16,385 nt of DNA from CAZBEA01 sp964519355 (GTDB lineage: Bacteria > Patescibacteriota > Microgenomatia > Levybacterales > GWA1-39-11), in NCBI GenBank assembly GCA_964519355.1, contig CAZFJW010000027.1, positions 1-16,385 on the forward strand, given 5' to 3'. Made by a program: the position numbers and the translations under genes. Below the pieces are notes generated by a model. The model did not search any database, was not told where the DNA came from, and worked only from the letters and a program-made list of their open reading frames with translations. Shown in pieces: positions 1-5,968 of this stretch (positions are counted from its first letter, which is position 1; every line of letters starts with the position of its first letter).

Positions 1-1586
1 TAAGGTACTTTTTGTAAAGTAGCCTCGCGAATTTTGGCTTGCATCGTATCATTTCGAAGATCTGCTTTGGAATTAATTCCCTTCTTGTCAAGTGCGTCTT
101 GGGCGCGCTGTGCGATCTCATTTTGATCTTCAGAAATTGGAATTATTACAACTTGTGTGGGAGACAGCCATACTGGAAATTTGCCGGCATAGTGTTCGAT
201 AAGAATTCCCAAAAATCTTTCAAAAGAGCCAAAAATCGCTCTGTGGTACACAAATGGCATTTTTTCTTTACCTTCCTGATCTATATAAGACAAGTCAAAT
301 CGCTTTGGCTGCTGTATATCAAGCTGTACAGTTCCTGTCTGCCACTCACGTCCCAGTGAGTCTTTCATAAGAATATCTACTTTTGGCCCATAGAATGCTC
401 CTTCACCCTCAACTTTTATAAATTCTTTTCCTGATTTTTCCAGAACTTTTTGTAATGTGCTCTCTGCGAAGTCCCAATCTTTTGCCTCACCTATAAATTT
501 TTCTGGTCTTGTTCCATATCTAAGTCTGTATGATAGTCCAAAACCTCCATACATTTCTTCAATCATATTCATAATCCCCTGGAACTCACTCTCTGCCATG
601 TCAGGAGTTATGAAAATGTGAGCATCATCCTGGCGGAATTGACGTATGCGAAAAAGCCCGTTTAAAGTACCTGAAAGCTCGTATCTATGCAAAAGACTTG
701 TATCTGCTAGTCTGAGCGGTAACTCGTTGTAGGATCTTGTTGTAGAGCCAAATATTGTCATTGCATTCGGACAATTCATAGGTTTTACCCCAAACATCTC
801 AGTCTCACCCATGTCTGATGTGAACATGTCATCTTTGTAATGTGACCAGTGACCTGAGGTTTCAAATAGCTCCTTTTTATTAAGCATAGGAGTCGCAACT
901 TCCTGGTATCCATATTTTTTGTACATTTTTCTTGCGTATGAATACAGTGTGTTGTAGAGAATTAGTCCTTTTGGAAGCCAATATGCCATTCCAGGCGAAG
1001 TTTCATGGAAAAAGAAAAGATCCAGTTCTCGTCCGAGTTTCTTATGATCACGTTTTTTAGCCTCATCAAGAAGAAAGAGATGTTCGTCTAATTCTTTTTG
1101 TGTTGGAAAGCATGTTCCGTAAATACGCGTTAGCATTGTATTTTTTTCACTTCCTCGCCAGTATGCACCAGCAAGCGACATGAGCTTGAGGGCTCCAATT
1201 TCTGTTGATGGGTTCTGAGAATGTCCTCCTCGGCACAATTCTTCAAAATCACCCATTTTAACAAGCGTTATTTTTTCGCCCTTTTCTGCAATCTCATCGA
1301 TTAATTCAAGTTTGTATGGATTGTTTGAGTAGATTGATTTTGCCTCATCAATACTTACTTCTCGTTCAGAAACTTGGTTCCATTTGGGAAGCAGTTCTCT
1401 CATTTTTTTCTCTATTTTTTCAAGGTCTTCATCTGAAATCGAATTTTTAAATTCAAAATCAAAATAAAACCCATTCTCAATTGAAGGTCCAATAGTATGA
1501 AGTGTCCCTGGGTATAGGTCCAGAACACTGGCGGCCAAAAGGTGCGCACATGAGTGTCTCAAGTTGTCCAAATTATTTTCATTCAT
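1..1586 (-). CDS. thrS: Threonyl-tRNA synthetase, TGS-less, 3' end cut by window edge
   Basis: Charges tRNA-Thr with threonine in the cytoplasm. The reading frame runs from ATG at 1586 off the left edge, giving about 528 residues. The protein starts directly with the N2 editing domain: HSCAH puts His11 and His15 at the positions of E. coli His73 and His77. The class II catalytic core follows, with MNCPNAM (zinc-ligand Cys272), the RYELSGTLNGLFRIRQF motif-2 region and the zinc-ligand His in FRQDDAHIF and VYHRAI. The last visible stretch, RNDTMQAKIREA, belongs to the anticodon-binding domain, so about 45-50 residues are missing. The constant offset of 62 from E. coli numbering shows that the whole TGS domain is absent, not just a mis-set start. 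The start lies 7 nt after the stop of the 87-aa ORF and has no Shine-Dalgarno, so translation may be coupled. Transcription is probably controlled by the leader at 1920-2014. Confidence 0.97.
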   Translation of the reverse strand, partial: MNENNLDNLRHSCAHLLAASVLDLYPGTLHTIGPSIENGFYFDFEFKNSISDEDLEKIEKKMRELLPKWNQVSEREVSIDEAKSIYSNNPYKLELIDEIAEKGEKITLVKMGDFEELCRGGHSQNPSTEIGALKLMSLAGAYWRGSEKNTMLTRIYGTCFPTQKELDEHLFLLDEAKKRDHKKLGRELDLFFFHETSPGMAYWLPKGLILYNTLYSYARKMYKKYGYQEVATPMLNKKELFETSGHWSHYKDDMFTSDMGETEMFGVKPMNCPNAMTIFGSTTRSYNELPLRLADTSLLHRYELSGTLNGLFRIRQFRQDDAHIFITPDMAESEFQGIMNMIEEMYGGFGLSYRLRYGTRPEKFIGEAKDWDFAESTLQKVLEKSGKEFIKVEGEGAFYGPKVDILMKDSLGREWQTGTVQLDIQQPKRFDLSYIDQEGKEKMPFVYHRAIFGSFERFLGILIEHYAGKFPVWLSPTQVVIIPISEDQNEIAQRAQDALDKKGINSKADLRNDTMQAKIREATLQKVP

Positions 1587-1593
1587 AGTCGTA

Positions 1594-1857
1594 CTATATC
1601 AAAAAGATGCGTATCTTTACAGAAGGAATCAGAGGTGAGCTCCCCTCTGTCCCTTCATAGTTTATTGTTTTTTTTGACATAAGACAATTTACAAATGCAT
1701 CACTTGCACTTTCGATAATCCATTCACTGTAAAAATCCTGCTGAACAACAGGAGGTTTGGGAATGGGATTTTCATCCCGCATTGGTGCAGCATTTGGTTT
1801 GTCGTTTTTCATAAAACAACTTGCTTCATTTATATAAAAATACTGTTCTTTTCTCAT
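1594..1857 (-). CDS. Small hypothetical protein (87 aa) between attenuator and thrS
   Basis: I do not recognise a family. The 87-residue product has a charged N-terminus (MRKEQYFYINEASCF), a Pro-rich middle (PIPKPPVV) and a possible helix around DFYSEWIIESASDAF; no signal peptide or membrane segment is evident. I chose ATG 1857 over a longer frame opening at 1905 because it is preceded by a near-perfect Shine-Dalgarno, GGGAGGTGA, with GGGAGGT at 1865-1871 and 7 nt to the ATG. The ORF ends 7 nt before thrS, which has no ribosome-binding site, so it may serve for translational coupling as well as encode a protein. Its SD could also pair with the ACCTCCC arm of the attenuator. Coding status rests on the SD and position only. 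Confidence 0.6.
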   Translation of the reverse strand: MRKEQYFYINEASCFMKNDKPNAAPMRDENPIPKPPVVQQDFYSEWIIESASDAFVNCLMSKKTINYEGTEGSSPLIPSVKIRIFLI

Positions 1858-1919
1858 TTTTCTCACCTCCCTTCTGGCCCCATTGCTTGGACTTGTATTG
1901 CACATGGGGTCAAAACCAC

Positions 1920-1943
1920 AAAAAAACCTCCCATAAGGGAGGT
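1920..1943 (-). terminator. Attenuator terminator of the thrS leader
   Basis: On the minus strand ACCTCCC (1943-1937... arm end at 1926-1932 for its partner) and GGGAGGT form a 7-bp GC-rich stem with a 4-nt loop (arms 1937-1943 and 1926-1932), followed by seven U. It lies between the promoter and the first ORF, so it must be bypassed for thrS to be transcribed. Confidence 0.85.
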
Positions 1944-1969
1944 CGTCAACACAAAAGAATACAACCTCC

Positions 1970-2011
1970 CTAGAAAGGTGTTGTTCCTGTTGCGTGAAGT
2001 TGTAATTTCAT
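1970..2011 (-). CDS. Thr-rich leader peptide of thrS (13 aa)
   Basis: Reads MKLQLHATGTTPF then TAG. Three of the 13 codons are Thr (all ACA), at residues 8, 10 and 11, about where a stalled ribosome would mask segment 1. The stop codon TAG is fused to the GGGAGG of segment 2. The ATG is 9 nt after the proposed -10 box and has no Shine-Dalgarno, so it would be read from a leaderless or almost leaderless transcript. Too short for codon statistics. Support comes from the amino acid matching the downstream synthetase and from two leaders of the same design at 12149-12466. Confidence 0.7.
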   Translation of the reverse strand: MKLQLHATGTTPF

Positions 2012-2020
2012 ACCTATTTA

Positions 2021-2049
2021 AGGCTATCAATTTTTTACGCTTTTGTCAA
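2021..2049 (-). promoter_or_regulatory. Promoter of the thrS leader
   Basis: A perfect -35 TTGACA (2049-2044), a 17-nt spacer and a weak -10 TAGCCT (2026-2021, 3 of 6). The predicted start of transcription is near 2014, just before the leader-peptide ATG at 2011. It lies back to back with the divergent promoter at 2055-2083. Confidence 0.6.
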
Positions 2050-2054
2050 TCTTC

Positions 2055-2083
2055 TTGACACTCACATTTTTACAACCTATAAT
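2055..2083 (+). promoter_or_regulatory. Consensus promoter giving a leaderless mRNA
   Basis: TTGACA (2055-2060), a spacer of exactly 17 nt and TATAAT (2078-2083): a perfect sigma70-type promoter. Only 7 nt separate the -10 box from ATG 2091, so transcription should start at or one base before the start codon. This also rules out the upstream TTG start at 2043, which would lie upstream of the -35 box. Confidence 0.9.
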
Positions 2084-2090
2084 ACTCAAC

Positions 2091-3350
2091 ATGTCCGAAC
2101 GAACTCCTATTAATTTTAGTGAAAAAATGATTCCGAGAAGATCCATTCTAAAGGGAGCTGGAATTGCGTTTGCAACTGGTTTGGGTGCAGTTTCATGTTC
2201 AGGTCGAAATGAAGCGCCGGGTGTTGATGTGGTTGATCCTAAAAGTGCACGTCTTATAGCAGATGGCGCTGTTGTTGGGAAAGTGAGAGACTTCGAAAGA
2301 GAACAAGGAGACAAAAGACTGTCTATTGAGGAAGCCCGGGAATATGTGCCAGTTCTTGCTGAATTTTTCAACAGTGCAGCTCCTTCAGGTCTTTCAACAG
2401 ACGAATTACTATCCCATACTTTTGTGTATTCAAGCGATGGAAGCGAACTTAAATCCAACCCTAAAACCGCTCCAATCGATGAACTAAGAGGGACAAATCT
2501 TATTCGAGAACTGCAACTTGCTTATCCAGATTTGGTTTTAAGTGATGATGAGGTGAGAGGAATCGCAAGTCAAACACTCGGAAATATTTTGGGTTCGCCC
2601 TTGGCATACGTATTTAAAAATAAACTTTTTATGAATATGGCGGGAATTGCCACGGTAAAGGGTCCCTCATTCGATAAAATTGAAAATGAGCTTGATTGTG
2701 AAATAAGCAAACCAGTCGAGCAATTTCGTTCCATATTTTTTCATGAGCTTACTCATCTAAGTGCAGATTTGGCTGATCCATCCACTTGGAAGACCCCATC
2801 TCAAGCATTTGTAGAGCACTATGTTGGAAATCAGCAAAAGATTAGTGAGCCTGAAGCAAGCGGAGGATTTGGCTTTTCAGTCATGTTGGATGGTAAAAGA
2901 GTAAATGTCAGTGCAGGCGGGTTTGAGGAAATAACAGCGCACTATGTTGCTGCCAGAATGTCTGAGGATAATGGGCTACGGTTTATTACAAATTCCTATG
3001 ATCCTCACGAATTAAGTAATTTTGAACGACTTATGGGTGGAGCGGGAATTGATACCCAGGAATTGCTGACATTTCATAGGACAAGTGATCTTGAGGGCAT
3101 AATGAGACTATTTGCAAAATCAGCAAAAAGACCAAAAAAATTGAATGAAAGCGCAGCGTCATTTGAAGAGCAAGTAATAGATGAGGTTATTTTTGCAATC
3201 GAGAATTCGACTCCTCCTGCTTGGTATTCTTTGAAGGACTACTTCCCAAAACTGGATCCAAATAGAGTTGATTATTGGCCGTCATCCACAGTGTATCAGG
3301 CTGAGGGCTGCAAAAATCCATCCCCCTACCCTCAAGAAGTTACCAAGTAG
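2091..3350 (+). CDS. Putative Tat-exported lipoprotein with HExxH metalloprotease motif
   Basis: A 419-residue protein of no family I recognise. The N-terminus has a twin-arginine motif (PRRSILKGAG, Arg16-Arg17), a hydrophobic stretch and Cys36 in GAVSCSG, a weak lipobox; together they suggest export by Tat and lipid anchoring. The core has HELTH at 218-222, a zincin HExxH with two His ligands and a catalytic Glu. EEITAHY at 279-285, about 57 residues later, offers a Glu third ligand as in gluzincins. A zinc-dependent peptidase outside the membrane is therefore the best guess; the substrate is unknown. ATG 2091 is chosen over TTG 2043 because a perfect promoter lies between them. The gene is alone on the plus strand, is divergent from thrS and ends 6 nt from the convergent gene at 3357-3581, with no obvious terminator. 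Confidence 0.8.
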   Translation: MSERTPINFSEKMIPRRSILKGAGIAFATGLGAVSCSGRNEAPGVDVVDPKSARLIADGAVVGKVRDFEREQGDKRLSIEEAREYVPVLAEFFNSAAPSGLSTDELLSHTFVYSSDGSELKSNPKTAPIDELRGTNLIRELQLAYPDLVLSDDEVRGIASQTLGNILGSPLAYVFKNKLFMNMAGIATVKGPSFDKIENELDCEISKPVEQFRSIFFHELTHLSADLADPSTWKTPSQAFVEHYVGNQQKISEPEASGGFGFSVMLDGKRVNVSAGGFEEITAHYVAARMSEDNGLRFITNSYDPHELSNFERLMGGAGIDTQELLTFHRTSDLEGIMRLFAKSAKRPKKLNESAASFEEQVIDEVIFAIENSTPPAWYSLKDYFPKLDPNRVDYWPSSTVYQAEGCKNPSPYPQEVTK

Positions 3351-3356
3351 AAAGTT

Positions 3357-3581
3357 TTAGCGCATTTGCGGAGAATTTTGGTTTAGAAAAATAAGAAGAT
3401 CTTGGACAAATTTACCTACAACTGGAATTATTCCGATATTTGAAGCAAAATACCCAAGTATTCCAAGTAAAAGTGATGCACCGATTGTAACTCCAAGTCC
3501 CCACGAGACACCACCTACAAAATTACTGATAATAATTCTTTTTAGTCCCCGTTCTACATTAAAATGTTTTTGTGCACTCAT
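3357..3581 (-). CDS. DUF5665-like small membrane protein
   Basis: 74 residues. A short basic N-terminus with NVERGLKR is followed by one or two hydrophobic stretches: FVGGVSWGLGVTIGASLLLGI and, after ASNIG, a second weaker segment IIPVVGKFVQDLLIFL. The glycine-rich GLGVTIGAS pattern is like DUF5665 proteins, which are single-pass membrane proteins of unknown role common in Patescibacteria and Firmicutes. The start is 2 nt after the stop of the HD gene, so the two are surely co-transcribed. It converges with the metalloprotease-like gene. Confidence 0.8.
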   Translation of the reverse strand: MSAQKHFNVERGLKRIIISNFVGGVSWGLGVTIGASLLLGILGYFASNIGIIPVVGKFVQDLLIFLNQNSPQMR

Positions 3582-3583
3582 AG

Positions 3584-4156
3584 TTACAAACCAAGATCCT
3601 CTGATATTCCCTGCATTGATTTTAATACAATATCTATAAAATTCGGAAGTGCCAGTCCGAGCTTTTCTTCACATAAGAGTATCTGATCACGTTCAACTGC
3701 TTTTGAAAAAGATTTTTCATTAAATCGTTTCAGTACAAAATCGACATCAAGACTTGCGATTTTCTTATCAGGATGGATAAGCGTAGCTGAGATTATAAGT
3801 CCAGTTAGTTCATCACAACATGTAATTGCCCAGTCCATCAAGGATTCTGGCATGATGTTATTTCTCTTATAATTGTGAGACTGAATGGCATGCATTACTT
3901 CGAGTGATACGTTATTGCCTAATTTTTCTGCCAGGACTATTGTGTGCTGCTCAGGAGTATCTCGGGTTAGTTCATAATCAGCATCATGTAAAAGTCCAAC
4001 AAGTCCCCAGGTATTAACGTCGATTGAACTGTCCTTATTCTTTGCAAAATAATCTGCCAGTCCCCTCATTGCAGCCTCAGCTGCTAGGTGGTGCTTGATG
4101 AGGAATGGATTTTTGATATAAAGCCCCAGCGTCTCGAGTGCTTCTTCACGTGTCAT
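3584..4156 (-). CDS. HD-domain phosphohydrolase
   Basis: 190 residues with the metal-binding pattern of HD hydrolases: His22-His23 (KHHLAAEAAM), His57-Asp58 in GLLHDADYE, a further His94 (IQSHNYKRNN) and Asp115 in TCCDELTGL. The layout matches small stand-alone HDIG/HD proteins related to nucleotide phosphohydrolases; the substrate cannot be told from sequence. ATG 4156 is the first start of the frame; a TATAAA box lies 4 nt upstream, so the mRNA may have almost no leader. It is followed at 2 nt by the DUF5665-like gene, and the SET gene lies 72 nt upstream in the same direction. Confidence 0.88.
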   Translation of the reverse strand: MTREEALETLGLYIKNPFLIKHHLAAEAAMRGLADYFAKNKDSSIDVNTWGLVGLLHDADYELTRDTPEQHTIVLAEKLGNNVSLEVMHAIQSHNYKRNNIMPESLMDWAITCCDELTGLIISATLIHPDKKIASLDVDFVLKRFNEKSFSKAVERDQILLCEEKLGLALPNFIDIVLKSMQGISEDLGL

Positions 4157-4160
4157 ACAT

Positions 4161-4166
4161 TTTATA
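4161..4166 (-). promoter_or_regulatory. Possible -10 box of the HD gene
   Basis: TATAAA on the minus strand, 4 nt before ATG 4156. No convincing -35 is seen at 16-18 nt. It fits the pattern of very short leaders in this window but is weak alone; TACACT slightly upstream is an alternative. Confidence 0.35.
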
Positions 4167-4228
4167 GTGTATCAGGTTTTGAAATGCTTGAGAAGCAATA
4201 TGGAAGGTAGGCTTGATCAAATATAATT

Positions 4229-4720
4229 TTAATCCTGTTTTATGATTTTCCAATTTCCATCAACTCTTTTAAGAATTAATTGTTTCGACTTTCCATTTGC
4301 ATTATATGTACATATTGCATTGCGATATCCAAGTTTTAACCATTTCAAATCTTCTGGCTTCTTATTTTCAAATACATCTATGAAAGTCTCTATCTCACGA
4401 CGAATTTCAATAGTTGCATTGGTTGTAATCATTTCACCTTTCTTAATTAGTCTTATAGCGTAGTCACACATTTTTAGAAGGTCTTGCTGAGTATTCGGTT
4501 TAGGCGAATGATTTACATATCTTGCAGGTTCCGGATATAAATAAATCTTGCCCCAAAAGGAATGAGTAAACATTCTTTCCTCTTGAGGAAGGTTATTAAA
4601 CTCTTCTTGGGATAATTCTTGGAGATTATATTGCATTACTATGTCTCCTTCTTCGAAATCATGCGCAGCATATATGCCTTTACCAGCAAGTTTTCCATTG
4701 CCAACAATAACATCATTCAT
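4229..4720 (-). CDS. SET-domain protein, putative lysine methyltransferase
   Basis: 163 residues. The N-terminal two thirds match the SET fold: GKLAGKGIYAAHDFEEGDIV (residues 9-28), the knot-forming Asn-His motif RYVNHSPKPNT (67-77), which binds S-adenosylmethionine in the family, and AIRLIKKGEMITTNA (88-102), equivalent to the second conserved block that usually ends in a catalytic Tyr. Here that place reads TTNAT with no clear Tyr, so activity is not certain. The C-terminal 60 residues (WLKLGYRNAICTYNANGKS, ending in DGNWKIIKQD) look like the end of an NTF2/SnoaL-like fold and may be a small added domain. The target is unknown. TATAAT lies 6 nt before ATG 4720, so the mRNA should be leaderless. 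Confidence 0.82.
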   Translation of the reverse strand: MNDVIVGNGKLAGKGIYAAHDFEEGDIVMQYNLQELSQEEFNNLPQEERMFTHSFWGKIYLYPEPARYVNHSPKPNTQQDLLKMCDYAIRLIKKGEMITTNATIEIRREIETFIDVFENKKPEDLKWLKLGYRNAICTYNANGKSKQLILKRVDGNWKIIKQD

Positions 4721-4726
4721 ATTGTG

Positions 4727-4732
4727 ATTATA
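4727..4732 (-). promoter_or_regulatory. -10 box of the SET gene (leaderless)
   Basis: Perfect TATAAT on the minus strand, 6 nt before ATG 4720, so transcription should begin at the start codon. The -35 at the expected distance is poor (TTCAAA-like). Confidence 0.65.
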
Positions 4733-4796
4733 CTAGTTCTAACCAGTGTTTTGAAAAATTGCTGTTTTTTAAGCTGGAAAATTACAATTTGAGGCT

Positions 4797-4818
4797 AAAA
4801 CTTTTGAATGCCCAAAAG
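4797..4818 (-). terminator. Possible weak terminator after tRNA-Val region
   Basis: Minus strand CTTTTG and CAAAAG (arms 4813-4818 and 4801-4806) form a 6-bp AU-rich stem with a 6-nt loop and then UUUU. It is built from the duplicated tRNA 3' end. It would end the tRNA transcript; the stem is weak. Confidence 0.4.
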
Positions 4819-4839
4819 GACTCGAACCTCTGACCTTTA
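4811..4839 (-). repeat. Duplicated 3' end of tRNA-Val
   Basis: These 29 bases match 4861-4889 (T arm and 3' acceptor strand of tRNA-Val) with one mismatch, at an offset of exactly 50 bp. Upstream on the minus strand, GCCCA at the end of the intact tRNA could pair with the TGGGC of this copy. Only about 25 nt lie between that acceptor strand and the T arm, too few for both D and anticodon arms. It reads as the remnant of a tandem tRNA duplication, not a working tRNA. Confidence 0.8.
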
Positions 4840-4856
4840 TCCCGACCAGTTACTTG

Positions 4857-4930
4857 TGGGCCCAAGAGGACTCGAACCTCTGACCTTTACAATGTCAATG
4901 TAACGCTCTAGCCAACTGAGCTATGAGCCC
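4857..4930 (-). tRNA. tRNA-Val(GAC)
   Basis: A 74-nt cloverleaf. Acceptor GGGCTCA pairs with TGGGCCC, D stem GCTC/GAGC, anticodon stem TTACA/TGTAA with loop TTGACAT (anticodon GAC), T arm AGAGG-TTCGAGT-CCTCT, discriminator A. CCA is not encoded (the next bases are CAA), so it must be added after transcription. Confidence 0.97.
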
Positions 4931-4939
4931 AACGAAGTG

Positions 4940-4968
4940 ATTTTAACAAATACCCGTATTCAACACAA
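4940..4968 (-). promoter_or_regulatory. Possible tRNA-Val promoter
   Basis: TTGTGT (4968-4963), a 17-nt spacer and TAAAAT (4945-4940) lie between the stop of the P-loop gene and the tRNA. The -10 is good, the -35 poor. Confidence 0.4.
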
Positions 4969-4973
4969 TGCGC

Positions 4974-5963
4974 TTACATGTCAATCGACAATGCACCCAT
5001 CCGTTTTTTTGTTTCGGCATTTGACGATTTGATGAATTTAACCAATGAAAGAACCGTTTCTGGTCTTTTTCCAGCAACCTGGGCGTTTTGCCGAATTGTT
5101 TCTCTTGGTTCTGATCCTGTTGGGTCCAGCGCTAGCAGTTTGGCAATTCTATAACTTGTAAATGAGCGGCAAATTTCTTCTGCTTCTTCTGGTGATGAGA
5201 TAAGTTGTTCTGCGGCCAGCGTTACCTCATCCGGTTGAATTCCAGTAAGAAATTGTATCCATTCTGGTGAAAATCCAGCCACTTCGTAGAATTGGGTAAC
5301 TTCCCATTCTTTTTCAAATCGTCCGACAACTGCATGTTTATGAAGTTTGGACACGACATCTGCCCACTCATTTTCCAAAAGTATCGGATCGCCGTATTTA
5401 TCAAGCCAAGGCTGGGTGTGGGAAGTTGCTACAAATTTTCCTCCATTGTCAATAAAACTGCCAATGCTTTGAAGTATTGCTCGGGTTCTTGCCAAATGTT
5501 CTTCTGCTGGACCTTTTCTGATTTTTCTGGATTTTGATGGTAAGTAGTCAAAACTATCCCAAAGAAGCAGCGCGTCTTTTTTCTCTGCCCATTTTAGAAC
5601 ACTGTCAATTTTATCAACAGGTGCATTCATGTAATGTCCGTCTATCAATGTATATGGTCTGTCAGTCTGTCGGTAGACAGCTCGAATCCCATACATAAGT
5701 GCACTTTTTCCCGATCCAAGGCCCCCTTCAATAAGAACACCCTGTCCCTGATCAATCGTGTCACAAATTCTGTTTGTTTCGGATGGGAGCCAGATGATGT
5801 TTTCCTGTGGCATTGTGGCATCTCCTGCGAGACGATCCACTATTTCTTTCTCGTAGAATCCAAAACCGATTCTTCTATTGAAATACTCTCCTCCACGAAT
5901 AATCATGTTGGCATTAACTTGAATATTAGGGTGTGCGGCCGAAGCTCGTGATTCTTGCGTCAT
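4974..5963 (-). CDS. P-loop (AAA+/STAND-like) NTPase, last gene of the operon
   Basis: 329 residues. The Walker A motif GGLGSGKS lies at 80-87 with Lys86. The strand ALLLWDSFD at 131-139 is a Walker B with Asp136, and KFVATSHTQPW (176-186) looks like a sensor-1 strand. The C-terminal third is helical (EEAEEICRSFTSYRIAKLLA) and resembles an AAA+ lid plus a helical tail. No transposase, helicase or kinase signature is seen, and I cannot name a family. It begins 5 nt after the M20 gene and is the distal gene of the six-gene unit starting at 12140. Its role there may be a regulatory or assembly ATPase, but nothing in the sequence says which. tRNA-Val follows. Confidence 0.8.
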   Translation of the reverse strand: MTQESRASAAHPNIQVNANMIIRGGEYFNRRIGFGFYEKEIVDRLAGDATMPQENIIWLPSETNRICDTIDQGQGVLIEGGLGSGKSALMYGIRAVYRQTDRPYTLIDGHYMNAPVDKIDSVLKWAEKKDALLLWDSFDYLPSKSRKIRKGPAEEHLARTRAILQSIGSFIDNGGKFVATSHTQPWLDKYGDPILLENEWADVVSKLHKHAVVGRFEKEWEVTQFYEVAGFSPEWIQFLTGIQPDEVTLAAEQLISSPEEAEEICRSFTSYRIAKLLALDPTGSEPRETIRQNAQVAGKRPETVLSLVKFIKSSNAETKKRMGALSIDM

Positions 5964-5968
5964 AGGAT

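Larger units (their letters stand above)
1920..2014 (-). promoter_or_regulatory. Threonine-responsive transcription attenuator (leader A)
   Basis: Four segments can form mutually exclusive pairs: segment 1 ACAACACC (1984-1977), segment 2 AGGGAGGTTGT (1971-1961), segment 3 ACCTCCCT (1943-1936) and segment 4 GGGAGGT (1932-1926). Segment 2 pairs either with 1 or, over 8 perfect base pairs, with 3. If 2 pairs with 3, the 3:4 terminator cannot form. A leader ORF with Thr codons ends exactly at segment 2. A ribosome finishing the ORF would cover segment 2 and allow termination; one stalled at Thr codons would leave segment 2 free. This is the logic of the enterobacterial thr and trp attenuators, here placed before a synthetase gene. 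No T-box or operator mimic is visible. Structure and codons are seen; the mechanism is inferred. Confidence 0.75.

Noticed and set aside
39..359. Plus-strand frame inside thrS
   Set aside because: It is antisense to the well-conserved C-terminal part of ThrRS.
1920..2014. T-box riboswitch upstream of thrS
   Set aside because: No T-box bulge sequence (TGGN within AGGGTGG..CCGCG) or specifier loop is visible; the leader ORF with Thr codons explains the region better.
2043..2090. TTG start extending the metalloprotease-like ORF by 16 codons
   Set aside because: The TTG lies upstream of the perfect promoter at 2055-2083, so it would not be transcribed, and the Tat signal fits a start at 2091.
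2027..2458. Minus-strand 143-codon frame
   Set aside because: It lies antisense within the metalloprotease-like gene and its promoter, and has no domain features.
4811..4889. tRNA 3'-end repeat as an integrase attachment pair
   Set aside because: Only 21 bp separate the copies and no integrase is near; a tandem duplication remnant is simpler.
5292..5951. Plus-strand frames inside the P-loop NTPase gene
   Set aside because: They are antisense to a gene with intact Walker motifs and show no protein-like features.
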